Below, piece by piece: positions 47,640 through 56,610 of a stretch of DNA of 64,000 bases. Positions within the stretch are counted from its first letter, which is position 1. Each line of letters begins with the position of its first letter. Made by a program: the position numbers and the translations under genes. Under the pieces are notes generated by a model, which ran no database searches, had not been told where the DNA came from, and saw only the letters and a list, made by a program, of their open reading frames with translations. The DNA comes from Acinetobacter albensis (GTDB taxonomy: Bacteria > Pseudomonadota > Gammaproteobacteria > Pseudomonadales > Moraxellaceae): contig NZ_FMBK01000014.1 of assembly GCF_900095025.1 (NCBI RefSeq), positions 41,826-105,825 of the forward strand, given 5' to 3'.

Positions 47640-48518
47640 TTAACCTTGTGCGGCTTGCCAAAAAGCTTCACCGGCCTGAATTGGATCATTTGTTTCTGCT
47701 AAGGTTTTTACCCAAACATCGTACTGGGCAATAATAGGATGCTGACTTGGATGAAAGTCTGGGTCAAACCAATCTCGATATTGTTGTTTCATTTGTACAA
47801 TACAGCCATTTTTCCCAAAAAACCAAGGCAAGCCTTTGATATTCATTTTAAGGCGCTCTAAGGCAGTATATCCATCGTATTTAAGCATAATATTAGTACG
47901 ATACAGAGTGAATCCAAACATTAGAAATGTGGTCCAGACTAAGGTGAATTTACGCAATGATTCAGGTACATCACCCACTTGCTTCATGACATCAAAAGCT
48001 ACATCGCGGTGTTCCATTTCTTCAATGGCATGCCAAGCGAGTAAAGCACGTACATACGGATGTGCATCTTTGAGGGTATTTTTATTTCCATAAAAAGTTT
48101 CTGCCATCAGTGCGGTCAAATGTTCAGCTGCTGCAGTCATTGCAATGTTGTATTGCGGAGAGCGCTGTTCCAATTCAAATTTGAATATTTTTTTTAAGCG
48201 CTGAATAAATTGGTCCACAGGCATGCCTTGATCTTTCATGACCTGATTCATTTTGTCGTGTGCAATACCATGCTGAGCTTCCTGACGAATAAAATCAGCG
48301 ACACGCATTTTTAGATCGGGGTCGCTAATTTGGTCACGAAACAAACGTACAGATTGGATGAAATAGCGTTCACCATCAGGAAAGGTCAAGCTTAATGCAT
48401 CAAACATACGGGTAATAAATGGATCTCCGCCAAACCAAAAACGGGGAATCTCATCGAGCTTAAAGTCAAGATTACTTCGAACCACAGGATTTACTTGATA
48501 TTGCATAATGGCATTCAT
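47640..48518 (-). CDS. Metal-dependent hydrolase family protein (PF10118)
   Basis: A 292-residue helical protein of the predicted metal-dependent hydrolase family COG3687. The His/Glu pattern for a di-metal site is visible: FPDGERYFIQ, RQEAQHGIAHD and HAIEEMEHRDVAFD. These resemble ferritin-like di-iron carboxylate proteins. It is divergent from an AraC-type regulator, a pairing common in Acinetobacter, so local regulation is likely. The substrate is unknown. Confidence 0.85.
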   Translation of the reverse strand: MNAIMQYQVNPVVRSNLDFKLDEIPRFWFGGDPFITRMFDALSLTFPDGERYFIQSVRLFRDQISDPDLKMRVADFIRQEAQHGIAHDKMNQVMKDQGMPVDQFIQRLKKIFKFELEQRSPQYNIAMTAAAEHLTALMAETFYGNKNTLKDAHPYVRALLAWHAIEEMEHRDVAFDVMKQVGDVPESLRKFTLVWTTFLMFGFTLYRTNIMLKYDGYTALERLKMNIKGLPWFFGKNGCIVQMKQQYRDWFDPDFHPSQHPIIAQYDVWVKTLAETNDPIQAGEAFWQAAQG

Positions 48519-48663
48519 ATTATTTTACTTAAATGGCCTGAGATAAACCCAGTATGTCGGGCTTTTAAAATTTTGTTTTGACAGTACTTGCCATTTTTTA
48601 TACATTTTATGACAAACTGAAAATATCGTATGTCAACATTACTAATCAATATTGAGTTGGGTC

Positions 48664-49716
48664 ATGCAAGAAATACAAATACCGAATGGTTATTTTCAAC
48701 TCTGGCAAATGTATTTGATCGAACGTGGTCTAAATGGCTTACAGCTTGATTTCATGCACAATCAGCGTGAACAATTAGAGCATATTTTAAGCTTGCCGAT
48801 AGATACTCAGTCTTCATATACCTTTTTTTTAGAGTTGGTGCAGCGCACCCAACAGCATTTGGACTGTCCGCAACTCATTTTTGACATGGCACGTTATATT
48901 CGTCCAGAACATTTTGGATTATTGGGTTACATGGCTTCTCGAAGTCATAGCGTGGCCGAGGCGATTCATTATGTCATGCGATTTAGTCGTTTGGTGATTG
49001 ATGGTTCGGCTGCAACGACTTTGCAAGTGTATCAGTCGGGAGATGAAATTCATTTATCTTGGCCATGTATTCATGAAAAATACGCTTTAATACATGAAAT
49101 GACATTTGCCTGTATTGTGGCCTTGGCGCGTCAAATCTTTAATTTTAATCAGCCTTTATTGAAATCTATTCATTTTGCCCATGCAGCACAAAACAGTATC
49201 TATCATTATCAAAAATTTTATAACGCTGAGGTTTTGTTTAAACAGTCCGAATATCAACTTGTTTTAAGTTTGGAAAGTTTAAAATTACCGTCACAACAAG
49301 CGGATCCTTCGCTGATTCATTTATTGACCAAGCAGGCAGAAGAAGCAATTGCAGCAAAGCCCAATGAGATCAGTTTGGCGCAATATATTCATACTTGGGC
49401 GGCTGATTATTTACGGACAGAAAACAAGATCCCTAAAATTGAACAAATAGCGGCAGAACTGTATTTATCGACACGAACATTACAGCGACAGCTTGATCAG
49501 CTAAAGACATCATTTAAAAAAATTATTGAAATTGAAAGAATGAAGCGTTGTGAACAGCTCTTATTGCAAAATATGAGTCTGACTGATTTGGCGATGCACC
49601 TAGGATATTCAGACCAGTCCGCTTTAACACGGGCTTATAAAGCCTATACGGGGCACACGTTGTTACAACGTAAACAACAAATTAAGCTATTTAGACAAGT
49701 TAGAAATGACAAATAA
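48664..49716 (+). CDS. AraC-family transcriptional regulator
   Basis: A 350-residue regulator: an N-terminal arabinose-binding-like sensor domain (PF12625 type, about 1-200) and a C-terminal AraC double helix-turn-helix (about 240-340). Visible DNA-binding parts are AAELYLSTRTLQRQLDQL and LAMHLGYSDQSALTRAYKAY. It is divergent from the metal-dependent hydrolase gene and probably controls it. ATG 48664 is preferred; an in-frame TTG lies four codons upstream. Confidence 0.9.
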   Translation: MQEIQIPNGYFQLWQMYLIERGLNGLQLDFMHNQREQLEHILSLPIDTQSSYTFFLELVQRTQQHLDCPQLIFDMARYIRPEHFGLLGYMASRSHSVAEAIHYVMRFSRLVIDGSAATTLQVYQSGDEIHLSWPCIHEKYALIHEMTFACIVALARQIFNFNQPLLKSIHFAHAAQNSIYHYQKFYNAEVLFKQSEYQLVLSLESLKLPSQQADPSLIHLLTKQAEEAIAAKPNEISLAQYIHTWAADYLRTENKIPKIEQIAAELYLSTRTLQRQLDQLKTSFKKIIEIERMKRCEQLLLQNMSLTDLAMHLGYSDQSALTRAYKAYTGHTLLQRKQQIKLFRQVRNDK

Positions 49717-50153
49717 AAGTGCTTAGAAATATAAGAATAAGTCGCAGTGATCATCGATAAGTTGATCATTGAGTGTGAAGATCGCATGTCATAAAAAGGA
49801 AAAAAACGAAATCGTGCGCAAGGTAATGCAGGTTTTGCTATTAGATGAAAGATGAAAAGTATGAGCTAACTTAATTATTTTTATCATATTTTTATGGATT
49901 AAAATAAGTTTATCTTTATATTGAATATTTTTTTAAAGCGCAAAATTAGGCATCTTTGATCATTGAGTAAAAGTCATAAATATCGGTAAATGGGTTTCTC
50001 GGATTGTTCTGAAAAAATGAGATTGTCAGTTTAGCGTAGCGTGAATATTTTAAGCTCTATTCAATGGGCAAAAAATAGCGTTACAATGCGTTGTCTTGTA
50101 TTTCTACAAAGCCAACTCCTCAGTTTTTAAATAATTCAAGGAAAGTACACCTT
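49717..50153. other. Long upstream region of trpA with a repeated 13-mer
   Basis: About 437 bp. The 13-mer TTGATCATTGAGT occurs at 49762-49774 and again at 49956-49968. The right end holds the probable trpA promoter. No gene is supported; a frame start at 50091 precedes trpA but lacks family residues. Confidence 0.5.
50060..50087 (+). promoter_or_regulatory. Probable trpA promoter
   Basis: TTCAAT (50060-50065) and TACAAT (50082-50087) with 16 bp spacing, about 67 bp before the trpA ATG. A similar GCATTACAATG block precedes trpF. No leader peptide with Trp codons is seen. Confidence 0.5.
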
Positions 50154-50957
50154 ATGTCACGTTTAGCCACTCGTTTTGGACAGCTTAAATCTCAGCAACG
50201 TAAAGCGCTTGTTTCTTATGTAATGGCTGGTGACCCTCATCCTCAAGTAACAGTTCCATTGTTACACCAAATGGTTGAGGCAGGTGTAGATGTGCTTGAG
50301 CTGGGTCTTCCATTTTCTGACCCAATGGCAGATGGTCCAGTGATTGCTCTTGCAGCAGAACGTGCCTTGGCAGGCGGAACCAATACTTTAGATGCTTTAA
50401 ACATGGTCAAAGAGTTTCGCCAAAAAGATACAGAAACGCCTGTCGTTTTAATGGGTTATTTAAACCCTGTTGAAGTGATTGGTTATGAAAAATTTGTATC
50501 CATTGCCAATGAATGTGGTGTTGATGGAGTGCTTTTGGTCGATTTACCGCCTGAAGAAGCAAAGGATTTTGATCAAGTATTAAAGAAATTTGATATGGAC
50601 CAAATCTTTTTACTTGCACCGACATCAACTGATGAGCGTATTCAGCATGTTGCCAATCAAGCCAGTGGTTTTATTTACTACGTTTCCTTGAAAGGGGTAA
50701 CGGGTGCAGCAACTTTAGATGTGTCTGAAGCTGCGGCTCGTATCCAAAAAATTAAAACTGTGACTGATATTCCTGTGGGTGTGGGTTTTGGTATTAGCGA
50801 TGCTGCATCTGCAAAAGCAATGGGTGTAGCCGCTGATGCAGTGATTGTAGGCAGTGCTTTTGTCAAACAATTTGCAAACCTAGCGCCAGAACAAGCCGTT
50901 TTAGAAACGGTTAATAAAGTCAAGGAGCTTCGAGCTGCGCTCGATGAGTTAGTATGA
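50154..50957 (+). CDS. trpA: TrpA, tryptophan synthase alpha subunit
   Basis: Cleaves indole-3-glycerol phosphate to indole for TrpB. The 267-residue TIM barrel has LVSYVMAGDP, the catalytic Glu and Asp in ELGLPFSDPMADGP, GVLLVDLPPEE, LLAPTST, and GVGFGISD for phosphate binding. ATG 50154 has AAGGAAAG upstream. Its stop overlaps the accD start (ATGA). It heads the trpA-accD-folC-SPOR operon, away from trpFB. Confidence 0.96.
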   Translation: MSRLATRFGQLKSQQRKALVSYVMAGDPHPQVTVPLLHQMVEAGVDVLELGLPFSDPMADGPVIALAAERALAGGTNTLDALNMVKEFRQKDTETPVVLMGYLNPVEVIGYEKFVSIANECGVDGVLLVDLPPEEAKDFDQVLKKFDMDQIFLLAPTSTDERIQHVANQASGFIYYVSLKGVTGAATLDVSEAAARIQKIKTVTDIPVGVGFGISDAASAKAMGVAADAVIVGSAFVKQFANLAPEQAVLETVNKVKELRAALDELV

Positions 50958-51850
50958 ATCAAGAAGTGAAATCAGGCAAAATTCTGAGCCCAGCGACGCC
51001 ATGGACGGAACGTCATGTTCCAGGTATTCACATTCCCGATGAGCAAACTGCACTCAAGGCAACATTTACAGAGCCAACAATCGAATGCCCTGAATGTCAT
51101 GCCTTAGTGACACGTACAGCCATGTCATTTAATGCCTATGTTTGTCCGCAATGTGATGAGCATTTGCGTATGAAGGCTCGCGAACGTTTGAACTGGTTTT
51201 TTGATCAGGTAAAAAATGAACTTGGTCAAGAATTTGTCGCGAAAGATCCATTAAAATTTGTAGACAGTAAACCCTATCCAGAGCGGATGTCTGAAGCGCA
51301 AAAGAAAACCGGTGAAACTGAAGCCTTGGTGGTAATGCAAGGTGTACTGAAAGGAATTCCTTTAATTGCATGTGCGTTTGAATTCGACTTTATGGGCGGT
51401 TCAATGGGTACAGTTGTAGGTGACCGTTTTGTACAAGCAGCTGAACGTGCGATTAAAGATAAACAGCCTTTAATTTGTTTTGCTGCATCAGGCGGTGCAC
51501 GTATGCAAGAAGGCATGTTGTCGCTTATGCAAATGGCGCGTACTTCAGCAGCCATTCAACGTATGAAAGATGCAGGTTTACCGTATTTAGTGGTTTTAAC
51601 TCATCCAGTTTATGGTGGTGTAACCGCTTCACTGGCCATGTTAGGTGATGTACATATTGCAGAGCCTAAAGCCATGATTGGTTTTGCGGGTAAACGTGTG
51701 ATTGAGCAAACAGTTCGTGAAAAATTGGAAGAACCGTTCCAACGTGCTGAATATTTGCTTGATCATGGTGTGGTCGATCAGATTGTTCATCGTCACGCAT
51801 TACGTGATACTGTATATCGTATTGTCGCGAAACTGATGAATTTGTCTTGA
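50954..51850 (+). CDS. accD: AccD, acetyl-CoA carboxylase carboxyltransferase beta subunit
   Basis: Beta subunit of the carboxyltransferase that makes malonyl-CoA for fatty acid synthesis. The 298-residue protein carries the zinc ribbon (Cys45, Cys48, Cys64, Cys67: CPECH and CPQCDEH) and the carboxyltransferase core FDFMGGSMGTVVG and FAASGGARMQEG. It overlaps trpA by 4 bp and folC by 4 bp. Confidence 0.96.
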   Translation: MNQEVKSGKILSPATPWTERHVPGIHIPDEQTALKATFTEPTIECPECHALVTRTAMSFNAYVCPQCDEHLRMKARERLNWFFDQVKNELGQEFVAKDPLKFVDSKPYPERMSEAQKKTGETEALVVMQGVLKGIPLIACAFEFDFMGGSMGTVVGDRFVQAAERAIKDKQPLICFAASGGARMQEGMLSLMQMARTSAAIQRMKDAGLPYLVVLTHPVYGGVTASLAMLGDVHIAEPKAMIGFAGKRVIEQTVREKLEEPFQRAEYLLDHGVVDQIVHRHALRDTVYRIVAKLMNLS

Positions 51851-53130
51851 ACACAGCTCCACTTGCAACAGATGATTTAAACACATGGCTCAATTATTGG
51901 AGCCATGTTCACGTTACGGGTATTGATTTAGGTTTAGAGCGCGTTATTCCAGTTGCAGAAAAACTCGGAGTAACTCGTCCAAATGCCCAAGTTTTTACTG
52001 TAGCGGGTACCAATGGTAAAGGATCAACTACCACCACTTTGGCGGCTATTTTAAATGCACAAGGCTATCAAGTTGGATTATATCAATCACCGCATATTTA
52101 CCGTTTTAATGAACGAGTGAAGTTATCTGGGATTGAAGTGGATGACCAAACTTTGGTGGATGCGTTTGTACAAGTGGATCAAGCACGTCGCGCGTGTGAT
52201 TTAAGCTTATCGTTTTTCGAAGCAACCACGTTGGCTGCTTTTGTCATTTTTAAAAATAAACAATGTGATGTTTGGGTGCTTGAAGTCGGTCTAGGTGGTC
52301 GCTTAGATGTAGTGAATGTTGTTGATCCAGATGTGGCTGTAATTACCAATATTGGACTCGACCACATTGATTGGCTGGGCGATAGCATTGAAAAAATTGC
52401 TTTTGAAAAAGCAGGGATTATCCGACCAGATATTCCTGTCATTTTTGGTGGTTTACAGTCACTTCCGCATGCTATTCAAAATAAAGTGAAAGAATGTGAG
52501 GCGAAACTTTATGTCGCTGATCGTGATTATTTCTATCAATATACCGACGATGGTCAGGCGTGGATGTTTGCATCCTCAGGCACGACCTTAAAACTCCCGA
52601 TGGGTTCCTTAGCACTTGAAAATATTGCAACAGCAGTTGCTGCTATTTTAAGCAGTGAAGTCCACGTAACCCAAGCTGCAATTACTCAAGGCATTCAGCA
52701 AGCATACTTACAAGGCCGTTTTGAAATTCGTCAAATTCAAGGTAAAACGGTGATTTTTGATGCTGGACATAATCCGCATGGCGTTGAGTTTTTGTTAAAG
52801 CAGTTGCGAAAATTCTTGGAATACCATAAACAGTACACAGAAGTGATTAGTGTTTTTTCCATGTTGGCCGACAAAGATATTAATTCCGTCGTAAATTTAT
52901 TGAAAGATACGATTTCAACATGGAAAATTGCACCCTTAATAGCTCCGAGAGCAGCTGAAATAGCGCAGCTTGATGACGCATTACAAGGTGAAACAGTACA
53001 ACACTTTAAAAGTGTTCAATTGGCTTTTAAATCAGCGCTGAATGAAACAAAGAATAATCAGCTGATCTTGGTATGTGGTTCGTTTCATACCTTAGAAGCG
53101 GTATGGGAGTATTTGGAAGAATGTCAATGA
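51847..53130 (+). CDS. folC: FolC, folylpolyglutamate / dihydrofolate synthase (TTG start)
   Basis: Adds glutamate to dihydropteroate and folates. The 427-residue Mur-ligase-like protein has the P-loop GTNGKGST (54-61), LYQSPHIYRFNER, EVGLGGRLDVVN and the C-terminal VIFDAGHNPHG. The start is TTG 51847, overlapping the accD stop as TTGA. No ATG exists upstream without entering accD. Confidence 0.95.
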   Translation: MNTAPLATDDLNTWLNYWSHVHVTGIDLGLERVIPVAEKLGVTRPNAQVFTVAGTNGKGSTTTTLAAILNAQGYQVGLYQSPHIYRFNERVKLSGIEVDDQTLVDAFVQVDQARRACDLSLSFFEATTLAAFVIFKNKQCDVWVLEVGLGGRLDVVNVVDPDVAVITNIGLDHIDWLGDSIEKIAFEKAGIIRPDIPVIFGGLQSLPHAIQNKVKECEAKLYVADRDYFYQYTDDGQAWMFASSGTTLKLPMGSLALENIATAVAAILSSEVHVTQAAITQGIQQAYLQGRFEIRQIQGKTVIFDAGHNPHGVEFLLKQLRKFLEYHKQYTEVISVFSMLADKDINSVVNLLKDTISTWKIAPLIAPRAAEIAQLDDALQGETVQHFKSVQLAFKSALNETKNNQLILVCGSFHTLEAVWEYLEECQ

Positions 53131-54152
53131 ATAACAAACAACGCTGGATGGGTGGTGTTGTTTTATTAGGTGGCGGTGTGTTGTTGGCCGCTTTGCTTTT
53201 AAAAGGCAAAGAAGAAATCTATCAAAATAATCATTCAGCTCCAGAAAAAGCGGCTTTGGTTGAGCCACAAAAACCTGTAGCAGAAGGTGAAATGGTTCAA
53301 TTACAACCGTTAACAGTGGATGTAGAAACAGAAAAACGTTTGCTTGAAGAACAGCGCCGTGGTCGTGAAAAAGCGGTGGCAGAGCAAGAAGCACGTGCGG
53401 CTGAGTTTTTGATCATGCAGCAACAAGCGGAAGCTGATGCAGCACGAAAAGCTGCCGAAGAATATGCGGCATTAAATGCACATCGTTTAGGTGCACAGCA
53501 AAGTTCAGACAATATTCCACCTGAATTGATAGAAGATGAAAAGGTCAAACAGAAACGTTTGGCTGAAGAAAAATTGAGTGCCGAAAAAAAGTTACAACAA
53601 CAGCAAACTCAAAAACAAAATACTGAGGCTAATCAGAAACTAGCCGAAGATAAACGTATAGCTGAAGAAAAACGCAAGGCTGATGCCGCAAAAAAGTTAG
53701 CTGAACAAAAGGCGATTGAGAAAAAAGCCATTGAGAAAAAAGTAGCGGATGAAAAAGCCAAAGAAGCTGAAAGTAAACGTAAAGCTGCCGAACAGAAAGA
53801 ATTAGAGCGTAAAGAATCAGAAAAGAAAAAAGCACAAACGCAAGAAGCTGCTGCCAAGAAAAAGGCAGAAGCTGAAAAAGCACGTGATTTATTGGAAAAT
53901 GGTGAGAAGCAATGGATGGTACAGGTGGCTTTGGCTGCCAATGAAGCGAATGCAGATGCAGTTGCTTCTAAACTACGTGCCAAAGGTTATAAAGTCACCA
54001 AAAGCCCAACTTCGAAAGGGATTAGAATTATGGTTGGCCCTTCTAAAGATAGAGATGCAGCAGATGCTGCACGTAAAAAAATTAATACAGACGACGGTTT
54101 AAATATGAAGTCGGCTTGGGTCATTGAGTGGGTGCCTTTAGATAAGCGCTAA
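53127..54152 (+). CDS. SPOR-domain protein with long charged coiled coil
   Basis: A 341-residue inner-membrane-anchored protein: one membrane segment (about 7-24) and a long Lys/Glu/Ala/Gln-rich predicted coiled coil (about 60-255). A C-terminal SPOR domain (about 260-338, QWMVQVALAANEANADAVAS to SAWVIEWVPL) follows, which binds denuded septal peptidoglycan. The start at ATG 53127 overlaps the folC stop and has GGAAG 7 nt upstream; ATG 53121 is an alternative. SPOR proteins after folC are common in gammaproteobacteria, where they act in cell division (DedD-like). Nothing of cvpA or purF follows here. Confidence 0.88.
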   Translation: MNNKQRWMGGVVLLGGGVLLAALLLKGKEEIYQNNHSAPEKAALVEPQKPVAEGEMVQLQPLTVDVETEKRLLEEQRRGREKAVAEQEARAAEFLIMQQQAEADAARKAAEEYAALNAHRLGAQQSSDNIPPELIEDEKVKQKRLAEEKLSAEKKLQQQQTQKQNTEANQKLAEDKRIAEEKRKADAAKKLAEQKAIEKKAIEKKVADEKAKEAESKRKAAEQKELERKESEKKKAQTQEAAAKKKAEAEKARDLLENGEKQWMVQVALAANEANADAVASKLRAKGYKVTKSPTSKGIRIMVGPSKDRDAADAARKKINTDDGLNMKSAWVIEWVPLDKR

Positions 54153-54198
54153 ACTGTTTTGAGTCAGTCATTAGGCAGCATTTTGCTTAAATCGACTT

Positions 54199-54780
54199 TT
54201 AAGATGGATTTGACAGATGATGTTGAATCCATTTTATATTTTCAGGGCTGAATAGTGTTTCAATATGGATCCAAATTGGATGAAAACCATAACCACCATG
54301 CTTCATTTCATTTAATGCATCTTCAATTGACCAGTCCTCAAAAATAATACGATACATGGCAATCGTAGCACCAGTACGATCGGAGCCATGATAACAATGA
54401 ATGAGCACCTTTTTATTCAATGTTTTTGCCTGTTGAAGATGTCGCATGACCAGTAATAAATCTTCTCGAGACATGGCCCATGTGTGAATTGGAACATGAA
54501 TCAATTGAAAGTCAGTATTTGGAAGAATCTTTAAGTCAGGATTTCTCGATCTTAAATTTAGAACAATATCAATTTGGTGGGCTTTTAATTCAGCAATCAA
54601 TTCTGGTTGCGGTTGCTCACTACGAAAGACTTGCTCACTAATTTGATAAAAATTACGTTCACTATTTAAGGGTTTACCCCAGTGGGGTGGACGATGTTCT
54701 ACTGGTATGCTCGAGGTGCTGACACAACCGCTTAAATAAGCACTACTGATCAAAATGGCAAGAACAGTTTTTTTGATCAT
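54199..54780 (-). CDS. Lipoprotein with tyrosine / dual-specificity phosphatase domain
   Basis: A 193-residue predicted lipoprotein: signal peptide with lipobox LSGC (Cys19). A cysteine phosphatase domain follows with the P-loop HCYHGSDRTG, catalytic Cys129 and Arg135 (C-x5-R). A possible general-acid segment lies near VPIHTWAMSRED. It resembles dual-specificity phosphatases of the type found on bacterial envelopes. A periplasmic or outer-membrane location is predicted. The start overlaps the end of the upstream hydrolase gene (ATGA), so the two are co-translated. Substrate (phosphoprotein, phospholipid or inositide) is unknown. Confidence 0.82.
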   Translation of the reverse strand: MIKKTVLAILISSAYLSGCVSTSSIPVEHRPPHWGKPLNSERNFYQISEQVFRSEQPQPELIAELKAHQIDIVLNLRSRNPDLKILPNTDFQLIHVPIHTWAMSREDLLLVMRHLQQAKTLNKKVLIHCYHGSDRTGATIAMYRIIFEDWSIEDALNEMKHGGYGFHPIWIHIETLFSPENIKWIQHHLSNPS

Positions 54781-55592
54781 GGTTGATACCTTGCCAGTTC
54801 AATGGGGTCGTGGGCGCAAATAATCTCAATATTTGTCGTGATTTGAGCCAAGGATTGAATTTTGTGTAAATTATCCAAACGCATAGCGTTATTTTCGGCA
54901 AAAATACGTTCCAATGTATCAAGTGTTCGAAGCTTATTTTTAGGGTTGAGTTGTAGGTGTGAATAATACGCATCTCCGCAAAAAAATAACCAGCCCTCCT
55001 GTTTTTTTATGGCAATTCCGCAATGACCTTGGGTGTGACCCAATAAGGGAATCATTAAAATTTCATCCTGAAATAAACTAAACCCTTGAACCTGATGTAA
55101 GTTAAACCAAGCATCACCTTGACTAGGTTCAATAAAATTCCAGTAACGATGTTGTTTGAATTGTTGGGGTTTATAGCGCATTCGATTCTTAACAGAGAGC
55201 AAATTTTGTGTTGCATTAAATTCATTGGATAATACATGGACGATCGCATGAGGAAAGTCAGAAATTCCTCCAGCATGATCAAAATCGAGATGGCTCACAA
55301 GGATATGCTTTACATCTTTGGGGTTAAATCCCAAACTTTGAACTTGTGCAATTGCTGTTAAATCGAGATTCTGCTCAATACGTCCTAAGCGTAAAGCCAT
55401 ATGACCTAGACGTGCTTGGGGATATAAATAGTCCTGAATACCTAAACCGGTATCAATTAAAACCAGACCTTGATCAGTTTCAACAAGAAGGCAATGGCAA
55501 ACTACTTTGGCATGTAATCCTTTTTGACCAAATAAGGGGCCACAAATTGGGCACAAAGTGCCACAATGCAAATGATGAATATTGTAAATCAC
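54777..55592 (-). CDS. Metallo-beta-lactamase-fold hydrolase (lactonase-like)
   Basis: A 271-residue MBL-fold protein with the zinc motif HLDFDH (101-106), an additional His in HTQGHCGI, Asp in FFCGDAYYS and a C-terminal CAHDP. The VLIDTGLG and SHLDFDHAGGI layout resembles the N-acyl homoserine lactonase subgroup, but the substrate cannot be told. An N-terminal cluster of cysteines (Cys10, Cys14, Cys17) is unusual. There is no signal peptide. It is co-translated with the downstream phosphatase. Confidence 0.83.
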   Translation of the reverse strand: MIYNIHHLHCGTLCPICGPLFGQKGLHAKVVCHCLLVETDQGLVLIDTGLGIQDYLYPQARLGHMALRLGRIEQNLDLTAIAQVQSLGFNPKDVKHILVSHLDFDHAGGISDFPHAIVHVLSNEFNATQNLLSVKNRMRYKPQQFKQHRYWNFIEPSQGDAWFNLHQVQGFSLFQDEILMIPLLGHTQGHCGIAIKKQEGWLFFCGDAYYSHLQLNPKNKLRTLDTLERIFAENNAMRLDNLHKIQSLAQITTNIEIICAHDPIELARYQP

Positions 55593-55968
55593 GCGCTTTA
55601 TTCTTAACGTTAAGTGAGTCTAGTTATAAACGGACTATAACTGAAATACCAACTTGATTTTGTAATTCAAATGCTTAGTGAAATAAATAAACCTGTCATT
55701 AGACAGGTTTTTTTAAAGAAATCAGGATTTGGCTCGTCATCTAAATCCTCTATTTCAGCAACTAATACTGGCTTTATTTTGATACTCCGTTTGCATCACG
55801 CTTTAATTAAAGCAGTGTGTTTTTATCCGAAACTACGCTTGTCTTGCGACAAAATAAGACAGTGTTTTATTTTTAGCACAGCTCTCATCTTGCGTTCAGG
55901 TGGAGCGGTGCTGCACTTATCCATTACTACGCACTTCGTTTGCCTTACGCTGCAACTAAAGCAGTGCT
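55593..55968. other. Intergenic region with a hairpin and degenerate repeats
   Basis: About 376 bp between two minus-strand genes. It contains the terminator-like hairpin at 55690-55714 and the three repeat copies listed at 55782-55980. No gene is supported. Confidence 0.55.
55690..55714. terminator. Hairpin downstream of the peroxiredoxin gene
   Basis: AACCTGTC / GACAGGTT with a 4-nt ATTA loop and a T run on the plus strand. On the minus strand, the direction of the neighbouring genes, the tail is TTATTTATTT. It may end the peroxiredoxin transcript. Confidence 0.7.
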
Positions 55969-55980
55969 TTAGTTTTGCTC
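55782..55980. repeat. Three degenerate copies of an intergenic repeat
   Basis: Copies of about 45 bp start near 55785, 55834 and 55929. Shared pieces are CGTTTGC-x-T-x-ACGCT (copies 1 and 3) and AAAGCAGTG or AAGACAGTG followed by TTTTA/TTTAG (all three). The third copy runs into the end of the peroxiredoxin gene. A related piece (CATCACGCT, ACTAAAGCA) occurs near 60450-60485. I do not recognise the family. Confidence 0.5.
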
Positions 55981-56610
55981 AGGTTGTGGGGTTAAGCGTA
56001 AATAAGGTGTCACTGCTGTATAACCTTTAGGAAAGCGCTGCTTCAATTCTGCTTCGTCTTTTAGAGACGGTACAATGACAACATCTTCACCTTGTTGCCA
56101 ATTTGCAGGGGTAGCGACTTTATAGTTGTCGGTCAGTTGAAGAGAATCGACCACACGTAAAACCTCATGGAAATTACGCCCAGTAGATGCAGGATAAGTA
56201 ATAATTAAACGCACTTTTTTATTTGGGTCAAGAATGACCAAAGAACGTACAGTTAGCGTCTCGCTGGCATTGGGATGAATAAAGTCGTACAGGGTAGAGA
56301 CCTTACGATCTTGATCGGCAAGAATTGGAAAATTGACTGTGGTATTTTGCGTTTCATTAATGTCATTAATCCATCCTTTATGAGATTCGACATCATCCAC
56401 CGAGAGTGCAATCGCTTTTACGTTACGCTTGCTAAACTCGTCTTTTAATTTTGCGGTAAATCCAAGTTCAGTGGTGCACACAGGCGTATAGTCAGCAGGG
56501 TGTGAAAATAAAATCCCCCAACTATCACCTAAATAGTCGTAGAAATTAATCAGACCTTCACTTGAGTCTTGCTCAAAGTTTGGTGCAATATCGCCTAAAC
56601 GTAATGTCAT
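55969..56610 (-). CDS. 1-Cys peroxiredoxin (Prx6 type)
   Basis: A 213-residue peroxidase that reduces hydrogen peroxide and organic peroxides. The peroxidatic Cys45 lies in HPADYTPVCTTELG; the conserved RSLVILDPNKKVRL and TPANWQQGEDVVI segments identify the Prx6/1-Cys class. No resolving cysteine is visible elsewhere in the protein, in keeping with the class. It is a single gene. The repeat described at 55782-55980 overlaps its last codons. Confidence 0.93.
   Translation of the reverse strand: MTLRLGDIAPNFEQDSSEGLINFYDYLGDSWGILFSHPADYTPVCTTELGFTAKLKDEFSKRNVKAIALSVDDVESHKGWINDINETQNTTVNFPILADQDRKVSTLYDFIHPNASETLTVRSLVILDPNKKVRLIITYPASTGRNFHEVLRVVDSLQLTDNYKVATPANWQQGEDVVIVPSLKDEAELKQRFPKGYTAVTPYLRLTPQPEQN

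Noticed and set aside
53560..53900. Repetitive sequence that could suggest a CRISPR or tandem repeat
   Set aside because: It codes for the Lys/Glu/Ala coiled coil of the SPOR protein; repeat units are not exact and keep the reading frame.
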